Source of the DNA: JANYCG01 sp031365665
Lineage (GTDB): Bacteria; Pseudomonadota; Gammaproteobacteria; Burkholderiales; Burkholderiaceae_C
Reading direction: 5' to 3'
Assembly: GCA_031365665.1 (NCBI GenBank)
Contig: JANLYO010000246.1
Span: 1-17,196 of the forward strand
Length of the DNA: 17,196 nt
Part shown: piece after piece, positions 1-6,565 of the stretch
Position numbering within the stretch: position 1 is the first letter of the stretch
Layout of the letters: each line of letters starts with the position of its first letter
Position numbers and translations under genes: made by a program
Notes under the pieces: generated by a model
Told to the model about the DNA's origin: nothing
Databases searched by the model: none
What the model saw: only the letters and a program-made list of their open reading frames with translations

Positions 1-848
1 AAAAAGCAGCCGATGATCGACGCGACAATGGATACGCCGCCGAGCGCCAATGGGTACAGCACCGCATTGACAGGTGCTGATGCGATCAGCAGGGCGCCCA
101 GCACCATCGTGGCAATCAGCGTGACGGCATACGTTTCAAACAGGTCGGCAGCCATGCCGGCGCAGTCTCCGACGTTGTCACCGACGTTGTCGGCAATAAC
201 CGCCGGGTTGCGCGGGTCGTCTTCCGGAATACCGGCTTCGACCTTGCCCACGAGGTCAGCGCCGACGTCAGCGCCCTTGGTGAAAATGCCGCCGCCAAGG
301 CGCGCGAAGATCGAGATCAGCGACGAGCCGAAGGCAAAACCAATCAGCGGATTGAGCAGATCAGCCAGTTTTTTGTCAGGCGTGTAGTTGCCGTTGCCCA
401 CCAGAAACCAGTAAAACGCCGTGACGCCCAGCAGGCCCAGGCCCACCACCAGCATGCCGGTGATTGCGCCGCCGCGAAAAGCGACGTCCAGTGCGGGGCC
501 AATACCGCGGGTGGCGGCTTGCGCGGTACGCACGTTGGCGCGCACCGACACGTTCATGCCGATGAAGCCGCAGGCGCCCGAGAGTACCGCGCCGACGACA
601 AAGCCGATGGCGGTTTTGCCATCAAGGAACAGGCCGATCAAGACTGCCAGAATCACGCCGACGATGGCAATGGTTTTGTACTGGCGGGCCAGGTAGGCGG
701 CTGCGCCAGTTTGGATGGCGGCAGCAATTTCTTGCATCCGCGCGGTGCCTGCGTCTTGGGAAAGAATCCAGCTGCGTGCCCAAAAGCCGTAAGCCACGGC
801 AATGAACCCGCAAACGAGCGCCAGAATGAGCGCCGAGTTGCCAATCAT
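1..848 (-). CDS. hppA: Membrane-bound proton-translocating pyrophosphatase (N-terminal part, runs off the window)
   Basis: An integral membrane H+-PPase that couples hydrolysis of pyrophosphate to ion pumping across the inner membrane. The first 282 residues are visible; the family is usually about 680-700 residues, so the C-terminal half lies beyond position 1. The protein starts MIGNSALILA with a hydrophobic first helix, then several further membrane segments. The family's pyrophosphate-binding signature is clear: DVGADLVGKVE at residues 194-204 and DNVGDNVGD at 220-228, supplying the Mg-PPi ligand Asp and Lys residues. The ATG at 848 is preceded by AGGAG (860-856) at 7-nt spacing, which fixes the start. 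It is divergent from ppa. The residues that separate K+-dependent from K+-independent forms are not in this part, so the subclass is undecided. Confidence 0.96.
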   Translation of the reverse strand, partial: MIGNSALILALVCGFIAVAYGFWARSWILSQDAGTARMQEIAAAIQTGAAAYLARQYKTIAIVGVILAVLIGLFLDGKTAIGFVVGAVLSGACGFIGMNVSVRANVRTAQAATRGIGPALDVAFRGGAITGMLVVGLGLLGVTAFYWFLVGNGNYTPDKKLADLLNPLIGFAFGSSLISIFARLGGGIFTKGADVGADLVGKVEAGIPEDDPRNPAVIADNVGDNVGDCAGMAADLFETYAVTLIATMVLGALLIASAPVNAVLYPLALGGVSIVASIIGCF

Positions 849-1086
849 ATGAAGTCTCCTGATGTTGTTTCGCTAGGGAGGGGACGGCTTCAACCTTGCG
901 CCAACGCAATGGATCGCTTTCCCCCGTTGCGTTGCTTCCTCGCCGCAATGCGCCAGTGCAGGACTGACAGGGGCGATTGGCCAACGCGCGGACTGTACCT
1001 TGAAAATAGGGTGTTCCCTGACAGCGGGTGTTTTCTGGCCCTTAAAATCAGGGTTAGTCCTAGGTTCAACCCCACAGAGAAAAACC
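849..1086. promoter_or_regulatory. Divergent hppA-ppa intergenic region with probable promoters
   Basis: 238 bp between the two divergent pyrophosphatase genes. On the plus strand a TAAAAT (1043-1048) could be the -10 box of ppa, with CTGACA (1018-1023) as a -35 at a long 19-bp spacing; this is a weak prediction. On the minus strand the hppA Shine-Dalgarno AGGAG lies at 860-856. I see no convincing operator palindrome. Both genes must be controlled from here, so shared regulation is possible but not shown. Confidence 0.35.
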
Positions 1087-1635
1087 ATGTCCCTCGACAA
1101 AGTCAGCCCCGGCAAAAACGCGCCCCATGAATTCAACGTGATCATCGAAATCCCGATGAACGCCGACCCGGTGAAATACGAAGTGGACAAGGAGTCCGGC
1201 GCGATCTTCGTCGATCGTTTCATGAGCACCTCGATGCATTACCCGACCAACTACGGCTATGTGCCCAAGACGCTGAGCGGCGACGGCGACCCGGTGGACG
1301 TGCTGGTGATCACGCCGGTGCCCTTGATCCCCGGTGTGGTGGTGACCTGCCGCGCCATCGGCATCCTGAAGATGCAGGACGAAGCTGGTGAAGACGGCAA
1401 GGTGCTGGCCGTGCCCATCGACAAAAAGTGTTCGCTCTACACCCAGTGGCAAAAGCCGGAGGACATGAACCCGCTGCGCCTGAAAACCATCAGCCACTTC
1501 TTTGAGCATTACAAAGACCTCGAAGATGGCAAGTGGGTCAAGGTGCTCGGCTGGGAAGGCCCCGAAGCCGCCGCCAAGGAGATCACCGACGGGATCGCCA
1601 GCTACAGCAGCAAGGTGCAGGCTGGGAAGGCTTGA
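1087..1635 (+). CDS. ppa: Soluble inorganic pyrophosphatase (family I)
   Basis: A cytoplasmic enzyme hydrolysing pyrophosphate to two phosphates, which pulls biosynthetic reactions forward. It is 182 residues, close to the 175-180 of bacterial family I enzymes. The Mg-binding signature DGDPVD lies at residues 66-71, preceded by the conserved HYPTNYGYVP (51-60); D98, D103 and K105 follow in the usual active-site order. The open frame extends upstream to 1000, but homology begins at MSLDKVSPGK, so the ATG at 1087 is chosen. The pyrophosphate-driven proton pump gene lies divergently upstream, so a wasting and an energy-conserving pyrophosphatase sit side by side. Downstream the gene is followed by a palindromic repeat rather than an obvious terminator with a U-run. 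Confidence 0.97.
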   Translation: MSLDKVSPGKNAPHEFNVIIEIPMNADPVKYEVDKESGAIFVDRFMSTSMHYPTNYGYVPKTLSGDGDPVDVLVITPVPLIPGVVVTCRAIGILKMQDEAGEDGKVLAVPIDKKCSLYTQWQKPEDMNPLRLKTISHFFEHYKDLEDGKWVKVLGWEGPEAAAKEITDGIASYSSKVQAGKA

Positions 1636-1666
1636 GTTGTCGACCGGACTGTTGGTTGTTTAAATA

Positions 1667-1780
1667 TACCCAATATGGGTACGATGCGGGTTGTAGAGAT
1701 GCTTTCGGGCAATTCTTTGGACTAAATTAGTCATTGGCCCTCGTGTTATTTGAATAGTTTGCTATATTTAGTATAGTAAC
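1667..1780 (+). repeat. Palindromic intergenic repeat, family A, full copy after ppa
   Basis: Three nested palindromes in fixed order: TACCCAATATGGGTA (1667-1681), GACTAAATTAGTC (1720-1732), and a hairpin with arms CTATA (1762-1766) and TATAG (1772-1776). TTGGCCCTCG lies at 1734-1743, with 18 nt between its end and the last hairpin arm. The same order recurs in reverse orientation after glnB, and parts of it recur in the FemAB-like gene and on both sides of the acetolactate synthase gene. Function unknown; possibly a REP- or MITE-like element that forms mRNA hairpins. Confidence 0.75.
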
Positions 1781-1834
1781 CGTAAGGCGCTAGAGTCAGA
1801 GCCCAAGACTACTTTGCAACCGGTTTCCCTCCGT

Positions 1835-2016
1835 CCGGTCACGGCGACAAGGCCAGGCGCATGCGGTTTTGGAGTGCAAGCACGCGCGAGCACGGCTTGC
1901 TAGCGAAGCTAAAAATGCGTCAAGCTGGCGCTTGGGCATTTTTTGAGATAGCTGAAAGTTTGTTTCCACGCACCTTGCACTCCAAAGCCCGGTCGCCCAG
2001 CCTTATCACCGCGACC
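1835..2016 (+). repeat. Left 182-bp inverted repeat flanking the ATPase cassette
   Basis: Read against the reverse complement of 3891-4072, most bases match over 182 bp, almost perfectly in the centre and more loosely at both ends. The core (1868-1986, 119 bp) is itself bounded by a 13-bp terminal inverted repeat, TTTGGAGTGCAAG at 1868-1880 and its exact complement at 1974-1986. Such a body resembles a MITE or another short mobile unit. No transposase is present. The outer edges are approximate. Confidence 0.85.
1911..1944. terminator. Bidirectional intrinsic-terminator-like hairpin in the left repeat
   Basis: AAAAATGC, a 2-nt bulge and CAAGC pair with GCTTG, a 1-nt bulge and GCATTTTT around a TGGC loop (1926-1929). 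The A-run on one side and the T-run on the other make it terminator-like on both strands. It would stop read-through from ppa into the cassette. Confidence 0.55.
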
Positions 2017-2167
2017 TGCGCTGGTGGTCTTCGATGATTAATAGCCCCTGCCACAAGGGCAAGGCATTGGCCGAAAACAAAACCTTAAGTCTGTGTTTGT
2101 CTTTCACCACATAGGAAAATCTGGCAAAGGCTATCTGGATAGGCTTGAGAGCCGACGCTCTATTTTA

Positions 2168-2225
2168 AGATCAATCGTTTGATCTTATTTTGTTTTGAGA
2201 TAGAATTAGATCAGTCATCTGATCT
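2168..2225 (+). promoter_or_regulatory. Promoter of the ATPase gene with two operator-like palindromes
   Basis: Two perfect palindromes of identical design, AGATCA-R-N4-Y-TGATCT: the first at 2168-2185 (7-bp arms, loop TCGT) and the second at 2208-2225 (7-bp arms, loop TCAT). They start exactly 40 bp apart, about four helical turns, so bound proteins would sit on one face. A promoter fits between them: -35 TTGATC (2179-2184), 16-bp spacer, -10 TAGAAT (2201-2206). The first palindrome overlaps the -35 box and the second covers the expected start site near 2213. A Shine-Dalgarno GAGG (2227-2230) follows immediately, 7 nt before the ATG at 2238. This layout suggests repression by a dimeric regulator that is not encoded in the window. 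Confidence 0.7.
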
Positions 2226-2237
2226 TGAGGAATCCAA

Positions 2238-3767
2238 ATGCTCGAAATTGCAAGGGAAGACATCGTAGCCCGTTTAGTTTTCGACAATCCTTGGTGGAGT
2301 TCGGATCCAGACGCAAAGATCGCTTACCAGAATACCCCGCGGCGAAAATACTTTGATTCTTTCTTTAGGGCAGTCTTGAATAGGAGCGTGCGTCGAGCTA
2401 TCGTACTGATGGGCCCTCGTCGAGTTGGTAAGACAGTAATGGTCTATCACGCCATACGCGGTCTGATTAACGGTGGCACGAGTACAAACCAAATCCTATA
2501 TCTTTCGCTGGAAACCCCAATCTATACAGGCCTGTCACTCGAGAAGTTGCTGGGGTTTTTTATTGAAAAATTTGAACACAAGCGTGATAGCCCGCTTTGT
2601 ATATTTTTTGACGAGATCCAGTATTTAAGAAACTGGGAAATTCATTTAAAGTCACTCGTTGACTCATATCCAGAATTTAAGTTCGTTGTTACCGGGTCTG
2701 CTGCAGCCGCGCTTCGACTTAAAAGTACTGAGTCGGGAGCAGGAAGATTTAGTGACTACATCCTTCCGCCTCTAACGTTTGCTGAGTATTTGATGTTTAT
2801 AGGGAAGGAGGCGCCCCTTATCGAGGCGATACCTTCAAGCGATCCGAAGCGGACTGGTGCGCATGAGTATCGAGCCAAAGACCTGACTGAGTTAAACAAA
2901 GAGTTTGTCAACTACTTGAATTTTGGAGGCTATCCAGAGGCGGTTTTTTCTGAATTAATACGCAACGATCCCGGTCAATATATTAAGAGTGACATCATTG
3001 ACAAAGTTCTCCTTCGAGATTTGCCTAGTCTTTACGGTATCAGTGATATTCAAGAATTGAATCGACTCTTTACGACGCTGGCATACAACAGCGGCAACGA
3101 AGTCAGTTTAGAGGGATTGTCGCAGTCATCCGGCGTTGCAAAGAATACGATTAAACGTTACTTAGAGTACCTTGAGGCAGCTTTTTTGATTCGCAGAGTA
3201 GAGCGAATTGACCAGAATGCGAGGCGATTCAAGCGAGCAATGTGCTTCAAGGTGTATCTCACAAATCCTTCAATGAGGGCTGCGCTCTTCGGTCAATTGG
3301 GAGCAGAGTCTGAGGCAATGGGTGCACTTACGGAAACTGCAATCTACAGTCAGTGGCAGCACAGCCAAGCCGCACAGCTTTTTTACGCCCGATGGGGTAC
3401 AGGTGAGATCGATATAGTTTGCCTGGCCAGTGCAGAACAAAAGCCAATTTGGGCTGTAGAAGTTAAGTGGAGTGATCGACCATTCAAGTCGCGCGGAGAG
3501 CTTGATAACTGCGTGGACTTTGTAAATAAAAATCCGAAGATTGCGCAGCCATTTCTCGTTACATCTCGAACCATTGCAGCTAAACACGTCAACTATAAGG
3601 GTGTTACTTTTGAATTCAGACCTTCTAGTGTCTACGCCTACACGCTCGGTTCAAACATCTTGCGACATATGGAAGAGTTGAGTGTTTTAGGTGTCGAGAC
3701 GGAGAAGACAGCAGAAATTGTTGTCTCGTCTTCCCTACCTCCAGGAAATGAGAGTTTGAAAGCCTGA
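2238..3767 (+). CDS. AAA+ ATPase with DUF4143-type C-terminal domain (cassette gene)
   Basis: A 509-residue protein of the AAA_14/DUF4143 ATPase family, found patchily in bacteria and archaea; its cellular role is not established. Walker A is GPRRVGKT (59-66), Walker B IFFDEIQYL (122-130), a sensor-1-like VVTGSAA at 150-156, and a possible arginine finger GR at 169-170. The family's FAEYLMF box is at 181-187. A winged-helix-like stretch (about 286-318, with SGVAKNTIKRYLEYLE) follows. The C-terminal part carries GEID (389-392) and, after a loop, AVEVKW (406-411), which resembles the D...ExK core of PD-(D/E)xK nucleases. The DNA is clearly AT-richer than its neighbours, and the gene stands alone between inverted repeats, which points to horizontal acquisition. 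The ATG has a GAGG at 7 nt. A defence or element-maintenance role is only a guess. Confidence 0.9.
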   Translation: MLEIAREDIVARLVFDNPWWSSDPDAKIAYQNTPRRKYFDSFFRAVLNRSVRRAIVLMGPRRVGKTVMVYHAIRGLINGGTSTNQILYLSLETPIYTGLSLEKLLGFFIEKFEHKRDSPLCIFFDEIQYLRNWEIHLKSLVDSYPEFKFVVTGSAAAALRLKSTESGAGRFSDYILPPLTFAEYLMFIGKEAPLIEAIPSSDPKRTGAHEYRAKDLTELNKEFVNYLNFGGYPEAVFSELIRNDPGQYIKSDIIDKVLLRDLPSLYGISDIQELNRLFTTLAYNSGNEVSLEGLSQSSGVAKNTIKRYLEYLEAAFLIRRVERIDQNARRFKRAMCFKVYLTNPSMRAALFGQLGAESEAMGALTETAIYSQWQHSQAAQLFYARWGTGEIDIVCLASAEQKPIWAVEVKWSDRPFKSRGELDNCVDFVNKNPKIAQPFLVTSRTIAAKHVNYKGVTFEFRPSSVYAYTLGSNILRHMEELSVLGVETEKTAEIVVSSSLPPGNESLKA

Positions 3768-3890
3768 ATTTTGGCGTTTTGCGTAAATCTGGAAAGATTG
3801 AACGAAATATGGTTTGCGGCCAGGTATGTGCCGGTAGTCGACTGGAATCGAGATTGGCAAGCCACGTTGGGGACTCCTGCAATCAATCTA

Positions 3891-4072
3891 GGTCGTGGTG
3901 GTTGGGACAGGCGACCGGGCTTTGGAGTGCAAGGTGCGTGGAAACGAACTCAATGGCGCCTCAAAAAAAGCCCAAGCGCCAGCTTGACGCATTTTTAGCT
4001 TCGCTAGCAAGCCGTCCCCGCGCGTGCTTGCACACCAAAACCGCATGCGCCTGTCCCTGCCGCCACGACCGG
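3891..4072 (-). repeat. Right 182-bp inverted repeat flanking the ATPase cassette
   Basis: Inverted copy of 1835-2016. Its 119-bp core (3921-4039) has the same length as the left core and is bounded by TTTGGAGTGCAAG (3921-3933) and CTTGCACACCAAA (4027-4039), a 13-bp terminal inverted repeat with one mismatch. Scattered substitutions from the left copy indicate that the duplication is not very recent, or that the two were independent insertions of the same repeat family. Confidence 0.85.
3963..3996. terminator. Bidirectional terminator-like hairpin in the right repeat
   Basis: AAAAAAGCCCAAGCGCC pairs with the following GCTTGACGCATTTTT region around a short loop; this is the inverted counterpart of the hairpin at 1911-1944. 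It lies between the convergent ATPase and hydrolase genes and could end transcription of both. Confidence 0.55.
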
Positions 4073-4095
4073 GCCTCAGAGCGCGTTGGCAAATG

Positions 4096-4121
4096 CCCTT
4101 CGACAAGCTCAGGGCGAACGG
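4096..4121. repeat. Short REP-like palindromic element
   Basis: Begins CCCTTCGACAAGC and ends GGGCGAACGG, an imperfect palindrome. I recognise it as a short sequence that recurs in intergenic regions of many proteobacteria. It lies just past the right inverted repeat and 50 bp from the hydrolase stop codon. Confidence 0.55.
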
Positions 4122-4169
4122 AGAAGCAAGCTCAATGCGTCTGGGGGAGTTAGCGCAGAGGCCAAACGG

Positions 4170-4976
4170 TCAGCGCGCCGGGTCCGGAAACACCAGCCCG
4201 TGCAACCCCGGTTTGCGCTGGAACGGCTTCCACTGGCCTTTGGGCTGCGAGAGGCGGTCGGCCATCACCCACCAAGCTGCGGGGTTGACGCCCATGCCGA
4301 CATGGCTGGCGAGCACTTCGACGTTTTCGGTGTGCGGGTTGGCTTTGCTGGGGGCTTGCAGGCTGCCCTGCCAGGCCACGATGCCGTCGGTGCGGGAATA
4401 CAGCGACGTGGTCGGCACCGGCGGCGCGGCGGGCAAATCGTATTTGCCGGACTCAGATTCGATGCGCCGGCCGCTGGTCAGCTCGTAGACGCGCCAGGCG
4501 TTGGTGCTTTTGGGCGAGCCTGCAAACGGCGTGCCCAAAGTGATCACCGAGCGCACCTGGTCGGGCAGGAGTTTGGCCAGCTCACGCGCGTAAATGCCGC
4601 CCAGACTCCAGCCGATCAGGCTGGCCTTTTGGCCAGTGGCATGCACCGCGTCGAGCACCTGGCGTTTGGCCATCTCCAGCACGCCGGAGCGGGCGCCAAA
4701 ATTCGCGCCTTGGTGCCAACCGGAGGTGTTGTAGTTCATGGCGTCCAAGTAGCGGCGCAGCGGATAGGTCGAGCCGTCGCTGGCTGCCAGGCCGGGGAAC
4801 ACAATCACCGGGTGGCCGTCGCCCTTGGGCGCGCGGCTCAACACCGGCCAGGCCGGCAGCACCGCGCCGAACTCCCAAAACGCGCGGAATTCCATCGCCA
4901 GCAGGAAAACGTTGGGCGCAGCGACGTCGATCGTGGGCGTGTAGGGCATAGGACGGTTCATGGTGGCTGAGGTCAT
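4170..4976 (-). CDS. Alpha/beta hydrolase (lipase/esterase-like)
   Basis: A 268-residue predicted serine hydrolase. The nucleophile elbow is GWSLGG (122-127) with Ser124. The oxyanion region is probably VIVFPGLAAS (57-66), and TLGTPFAG (146-153) is typical of lipase-like members. The remaining triad is likely Asp197 (in SRTDGIV) and His225 (in ASHVGM). No signal peptide is evident, so it is probably cytoplasmic. The substrate cannot be read from sequence. Two starts are possible, 4976 and 4961 (MNRPM); neither has a strong ribosome-binding site. It follows the GGDEF gene on the same strand after a 210-bp gap with hairpins, so it probably has its own promoter. Confidence 0.88.
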   Translation of the reverse strand: MTSATMNRPMPYTPTIDVAAPNVFLLAMEFRAFWEFGAVLPAWPVLSRAPKGDGHPVIVFPGLAASDGSTYPLRRYLDAMNYNTSGWHQGANFGARSGVLEMAKRQVLDAVHATGQKASLIGWSLGGIYARELAKLLPDQVRSVITLGTPFAGSPKSTNAWRVYELTSGRRIESESGKYDLPAAPPVPTTSLYSRTDGIVAWQGSLQAPSKANPHTENVEVLASHVGMGVNPAAWWVMADRLSQPKGQWKPFQRKPGLHGLVFPDPAR

Positions 4977-5073
4977 GGGTAAATCAAATCAATTGAACTA
5001 AACCGGACAGTACCAGCAATTAACGCGCGATAGCCTGACAGAGCCGGACATTTCGCACATCTGCTACGAAATT

Positions 5074-5110
5074 AGGGGCAAGCCCCTGAATTTGCGTCGC
5101 TTCGGCGACG
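5074..5110. terminator. Pair of hairpins between the GGDEF and hydrolase genes
   Basis: Two adjacent perfect stems: AGGGGCAAGCCCCT at 5074-5087 and CGTCGCTTCGGCGACG at 5095-5110 (6-bp stem with a stable UUCG loop when read on the plus strand). They lie 76-113 bp past the GGDEF stop codon. No long U-run follows, so termination is only likely, not certain. Confidence 0.35.
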
Positions 5111-5186
5111 GTAAGGCGACGGCACGGCTACGGGTAAGCCCGATGGCAACTGGCGTTGTTGCCCTCGAATGGGCGTCGCAATGGCC

Positions 5187-6530
5187 TTACTTCAGCTCGG
5201 CCGCCTGCGTGACCTTGACATTCATCAGGGCCAATGAGGGGCAAACCTGGTTGCGCCCGGATTCTTTGGCGTCGTAGAGCAGGGCGTCGGCGCGCCGGAT
5301 CAGCGCCTGGCCGTCTTCTGCGCTCAGCCACTGCGCCACGCCCAGGCTGGCGGTGACGCGGATTTCGCGGTCGGCGTGCAGCACGGGCTGGCCTTCGATC
5401 TTGCGGCGCAGCCGCTCGGCGTGGGCCAATGCCGGCGCGAGATCGGTTTCTGGCAAGACGATGAGGAATTCTTCGCCGCCCATGCGCACGATCCAGTCCA
5501 GGTTTTGGCGGGTCGAGTTGCGCAGCAGCCGGCTCACCGAGCGCAACACCTCGTCGCCTGCGGCGTGGCCATAGCCATCGTTGACGTGTTTGAAAAAATC
5601 CAGATCAATCGCAATCACCGCCAGGCTGCGCTGGTAACGCTGGCAGCGCCCGAGCTCTTCGCGCAGACGGGTTTCCAGCGTGCGGCGGTTGAAGCAGCCC
5701 GTCAGCTCGTCGGTGATGGAGAGCACCCGGTTGGTTTCGACCAGCGCCTTGAGTTGCTCCGTGCGTTCGCCGACTTTCAGGTCTAGCGTGGCGATGTGCT
5801 CGCGCAGGCCGTGTTGCAGTTTGGTGATGCCGTCGGCCACCAGATCAATCTCGTCGGTGATCGGCCGGCGGGGGCGCTCAAGATCCAAGGGCAGCGTGAG
5901 CGTGTGCGGCGTCAGTTCACGGGCAAACTGGGCCATGTTCTGCAGCGGTATCTGCAATTCACGGCGCAACATGTAGATGATCAGGCCGCAGATCAGCGCC
6001 GTGAAAATGCCGTAACCCAAAAGCACCGACAAGGCGTTGCGCATCACGCCTTCAATCAAGAATTGCTGGTTGCCCACCAATGACAACTCGCCCACGCTGG
6101 CTACCGTGCCAGCACCCGTGCTGCTGCCCAGGGTGGCAGGCACCGGAATTTTGAGGCGCAGGCTGACCGGGCCATCCTTGAGCGCCCGGTTGCCCGCCAT
6201 GAACTGGCGCCCGGTGCTGGTGTTGACTTGCACATACCCCACCTGCGGGCGCTGTGCGATCAGGTCGACCTGCTGCTGGACTGTTTTGAGCTCGATGTCC
6301 CACAGGCTGACCGACAAAAGCGGAATGCTGGTGTGCGCAATTTCATCGACCACCTGCTCAAACTGCTTGCTGTGCTGTTGCACCATCAAGAGGGTTTGCA
6401 CGGCAAACACGCCGGTCATGCACACCAAGGCCAGAATGACAGTGCCGCGAATCAAATAATTGGAAAGCGGCCGAAACGGCGCCACCGCCGGGGACGGCAA
6501 GGGCTTGGCGGATGGCGAGCTGGGGAACAA
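5187..6530 (-). CDS. Membrane-anchored GGDEF diguanylate cyclase with periplasmic sensor domain
   Basis: A 447-residue protein expected to make cyclic di-GMP from two GTP. A first membrane helix (about 28-50) and a second (about 166-187) enclose a periplasmic domain of roughly 115 residues containing SLWDIELKTVQQQ (75-87), typical of such sensors. A HAMP-like/coiled linker (190-270) leads to the GGDEF domain: DELTGCFNRR (274-283), IDLDFFKHVND (308-318) with metal-binding Asp, and the active site GGEEF at 351-355. The inhibitory site, normally RxxD four residues before the RxGGEEF box, reads QNLD (342-345), so product feedback at this site is probably lost. The start is TTG at 6530, the first possible start after an in-frame stop. 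The binding-protein gene ends 35 bp upstream, so the two are probably cotranscribed. Confidence 0.93.
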   Translation of the reverse strand: MFPSSPSAKPLPSPAVAPFRPLSNYLIRGTVILALVCMTGVFAVQTLLMVQQHSKQFEQVVDEIAHTSIPLLSVSLWDIELKTVQQQVDLIAQRPQVGYVQVNTSTGRQFMAGNRALKDGPVSLRLKIPVPATLGSSTGAGTVASVGELSLVGNQQFLIEGVMRNALSVLLGYGIFTALICGLIIYMLRRELQIPLQNMAQFARELTPHTLTLPLDLERPRRPITDEIDLVADGITKLQHGLREHIATLDLKVGERTEQLKALVETNRVLSITDELTGCFNRRTLETRLREELGRCQRYQRSLAVIAIDLDFFKHVNDGYGHAAGDEVLRSVSRLLRNSTRQNLDWIVRMGGEEFLIVLPETDLAPALAHAERLRRKIEGQPVLHADREIRVTASLGVAQWLSAEDGQALIRRADALLYDAKESGRNQVCPSLALMNVKVTQAAELK

Positions 6531-6565
6531 GGCGTGAATCGGTCAGCGATGCAGATGGGCCTGCA

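Larger units (their letters stand above)
1636..2237. other. 602-bp gene-free region between ppa and the ATPase gene
   Basis: No credible gene on either strand. It holds, in order: a 114-bp palindromic repeat (1667-1780), the left 182-bp inverted repeat of the ATPase cassette (1835-2016) with its terminator-like hairpin, about 150 bp in which I see nothing clear, and the ATPase promoter with two operator-like palindromes (2168-2225). Confidence 0.8.
3768..4169. other. 402-bp gene-free region after the ATPase gene
   Basis: Between the convergent ends of the ATPase and hydrolase genes. It contains the right inverted repeat (3891-4072) with its terminator-like hairpin and a short palindromic element at 4096-4121. 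Short open frames here show no protein-like pattern. In the first 120 bp I see nothing. Confidence 0.75.

Noticed and set aside
13..696. Plus-strand open frames over the hppA region
   Set aside because: They are antisense shadows; the minus-strand frame encodes the unmistakable membrane pyrophosphatase signature.
1868..4039. Inverted repeats as integron attC sites or CRISPR repeats
   Set aside because: No GTTRRRY/RYYYAAC core pair is found, no integrase gene is present, and there are only two copies in inverted orientation without regular spacers.
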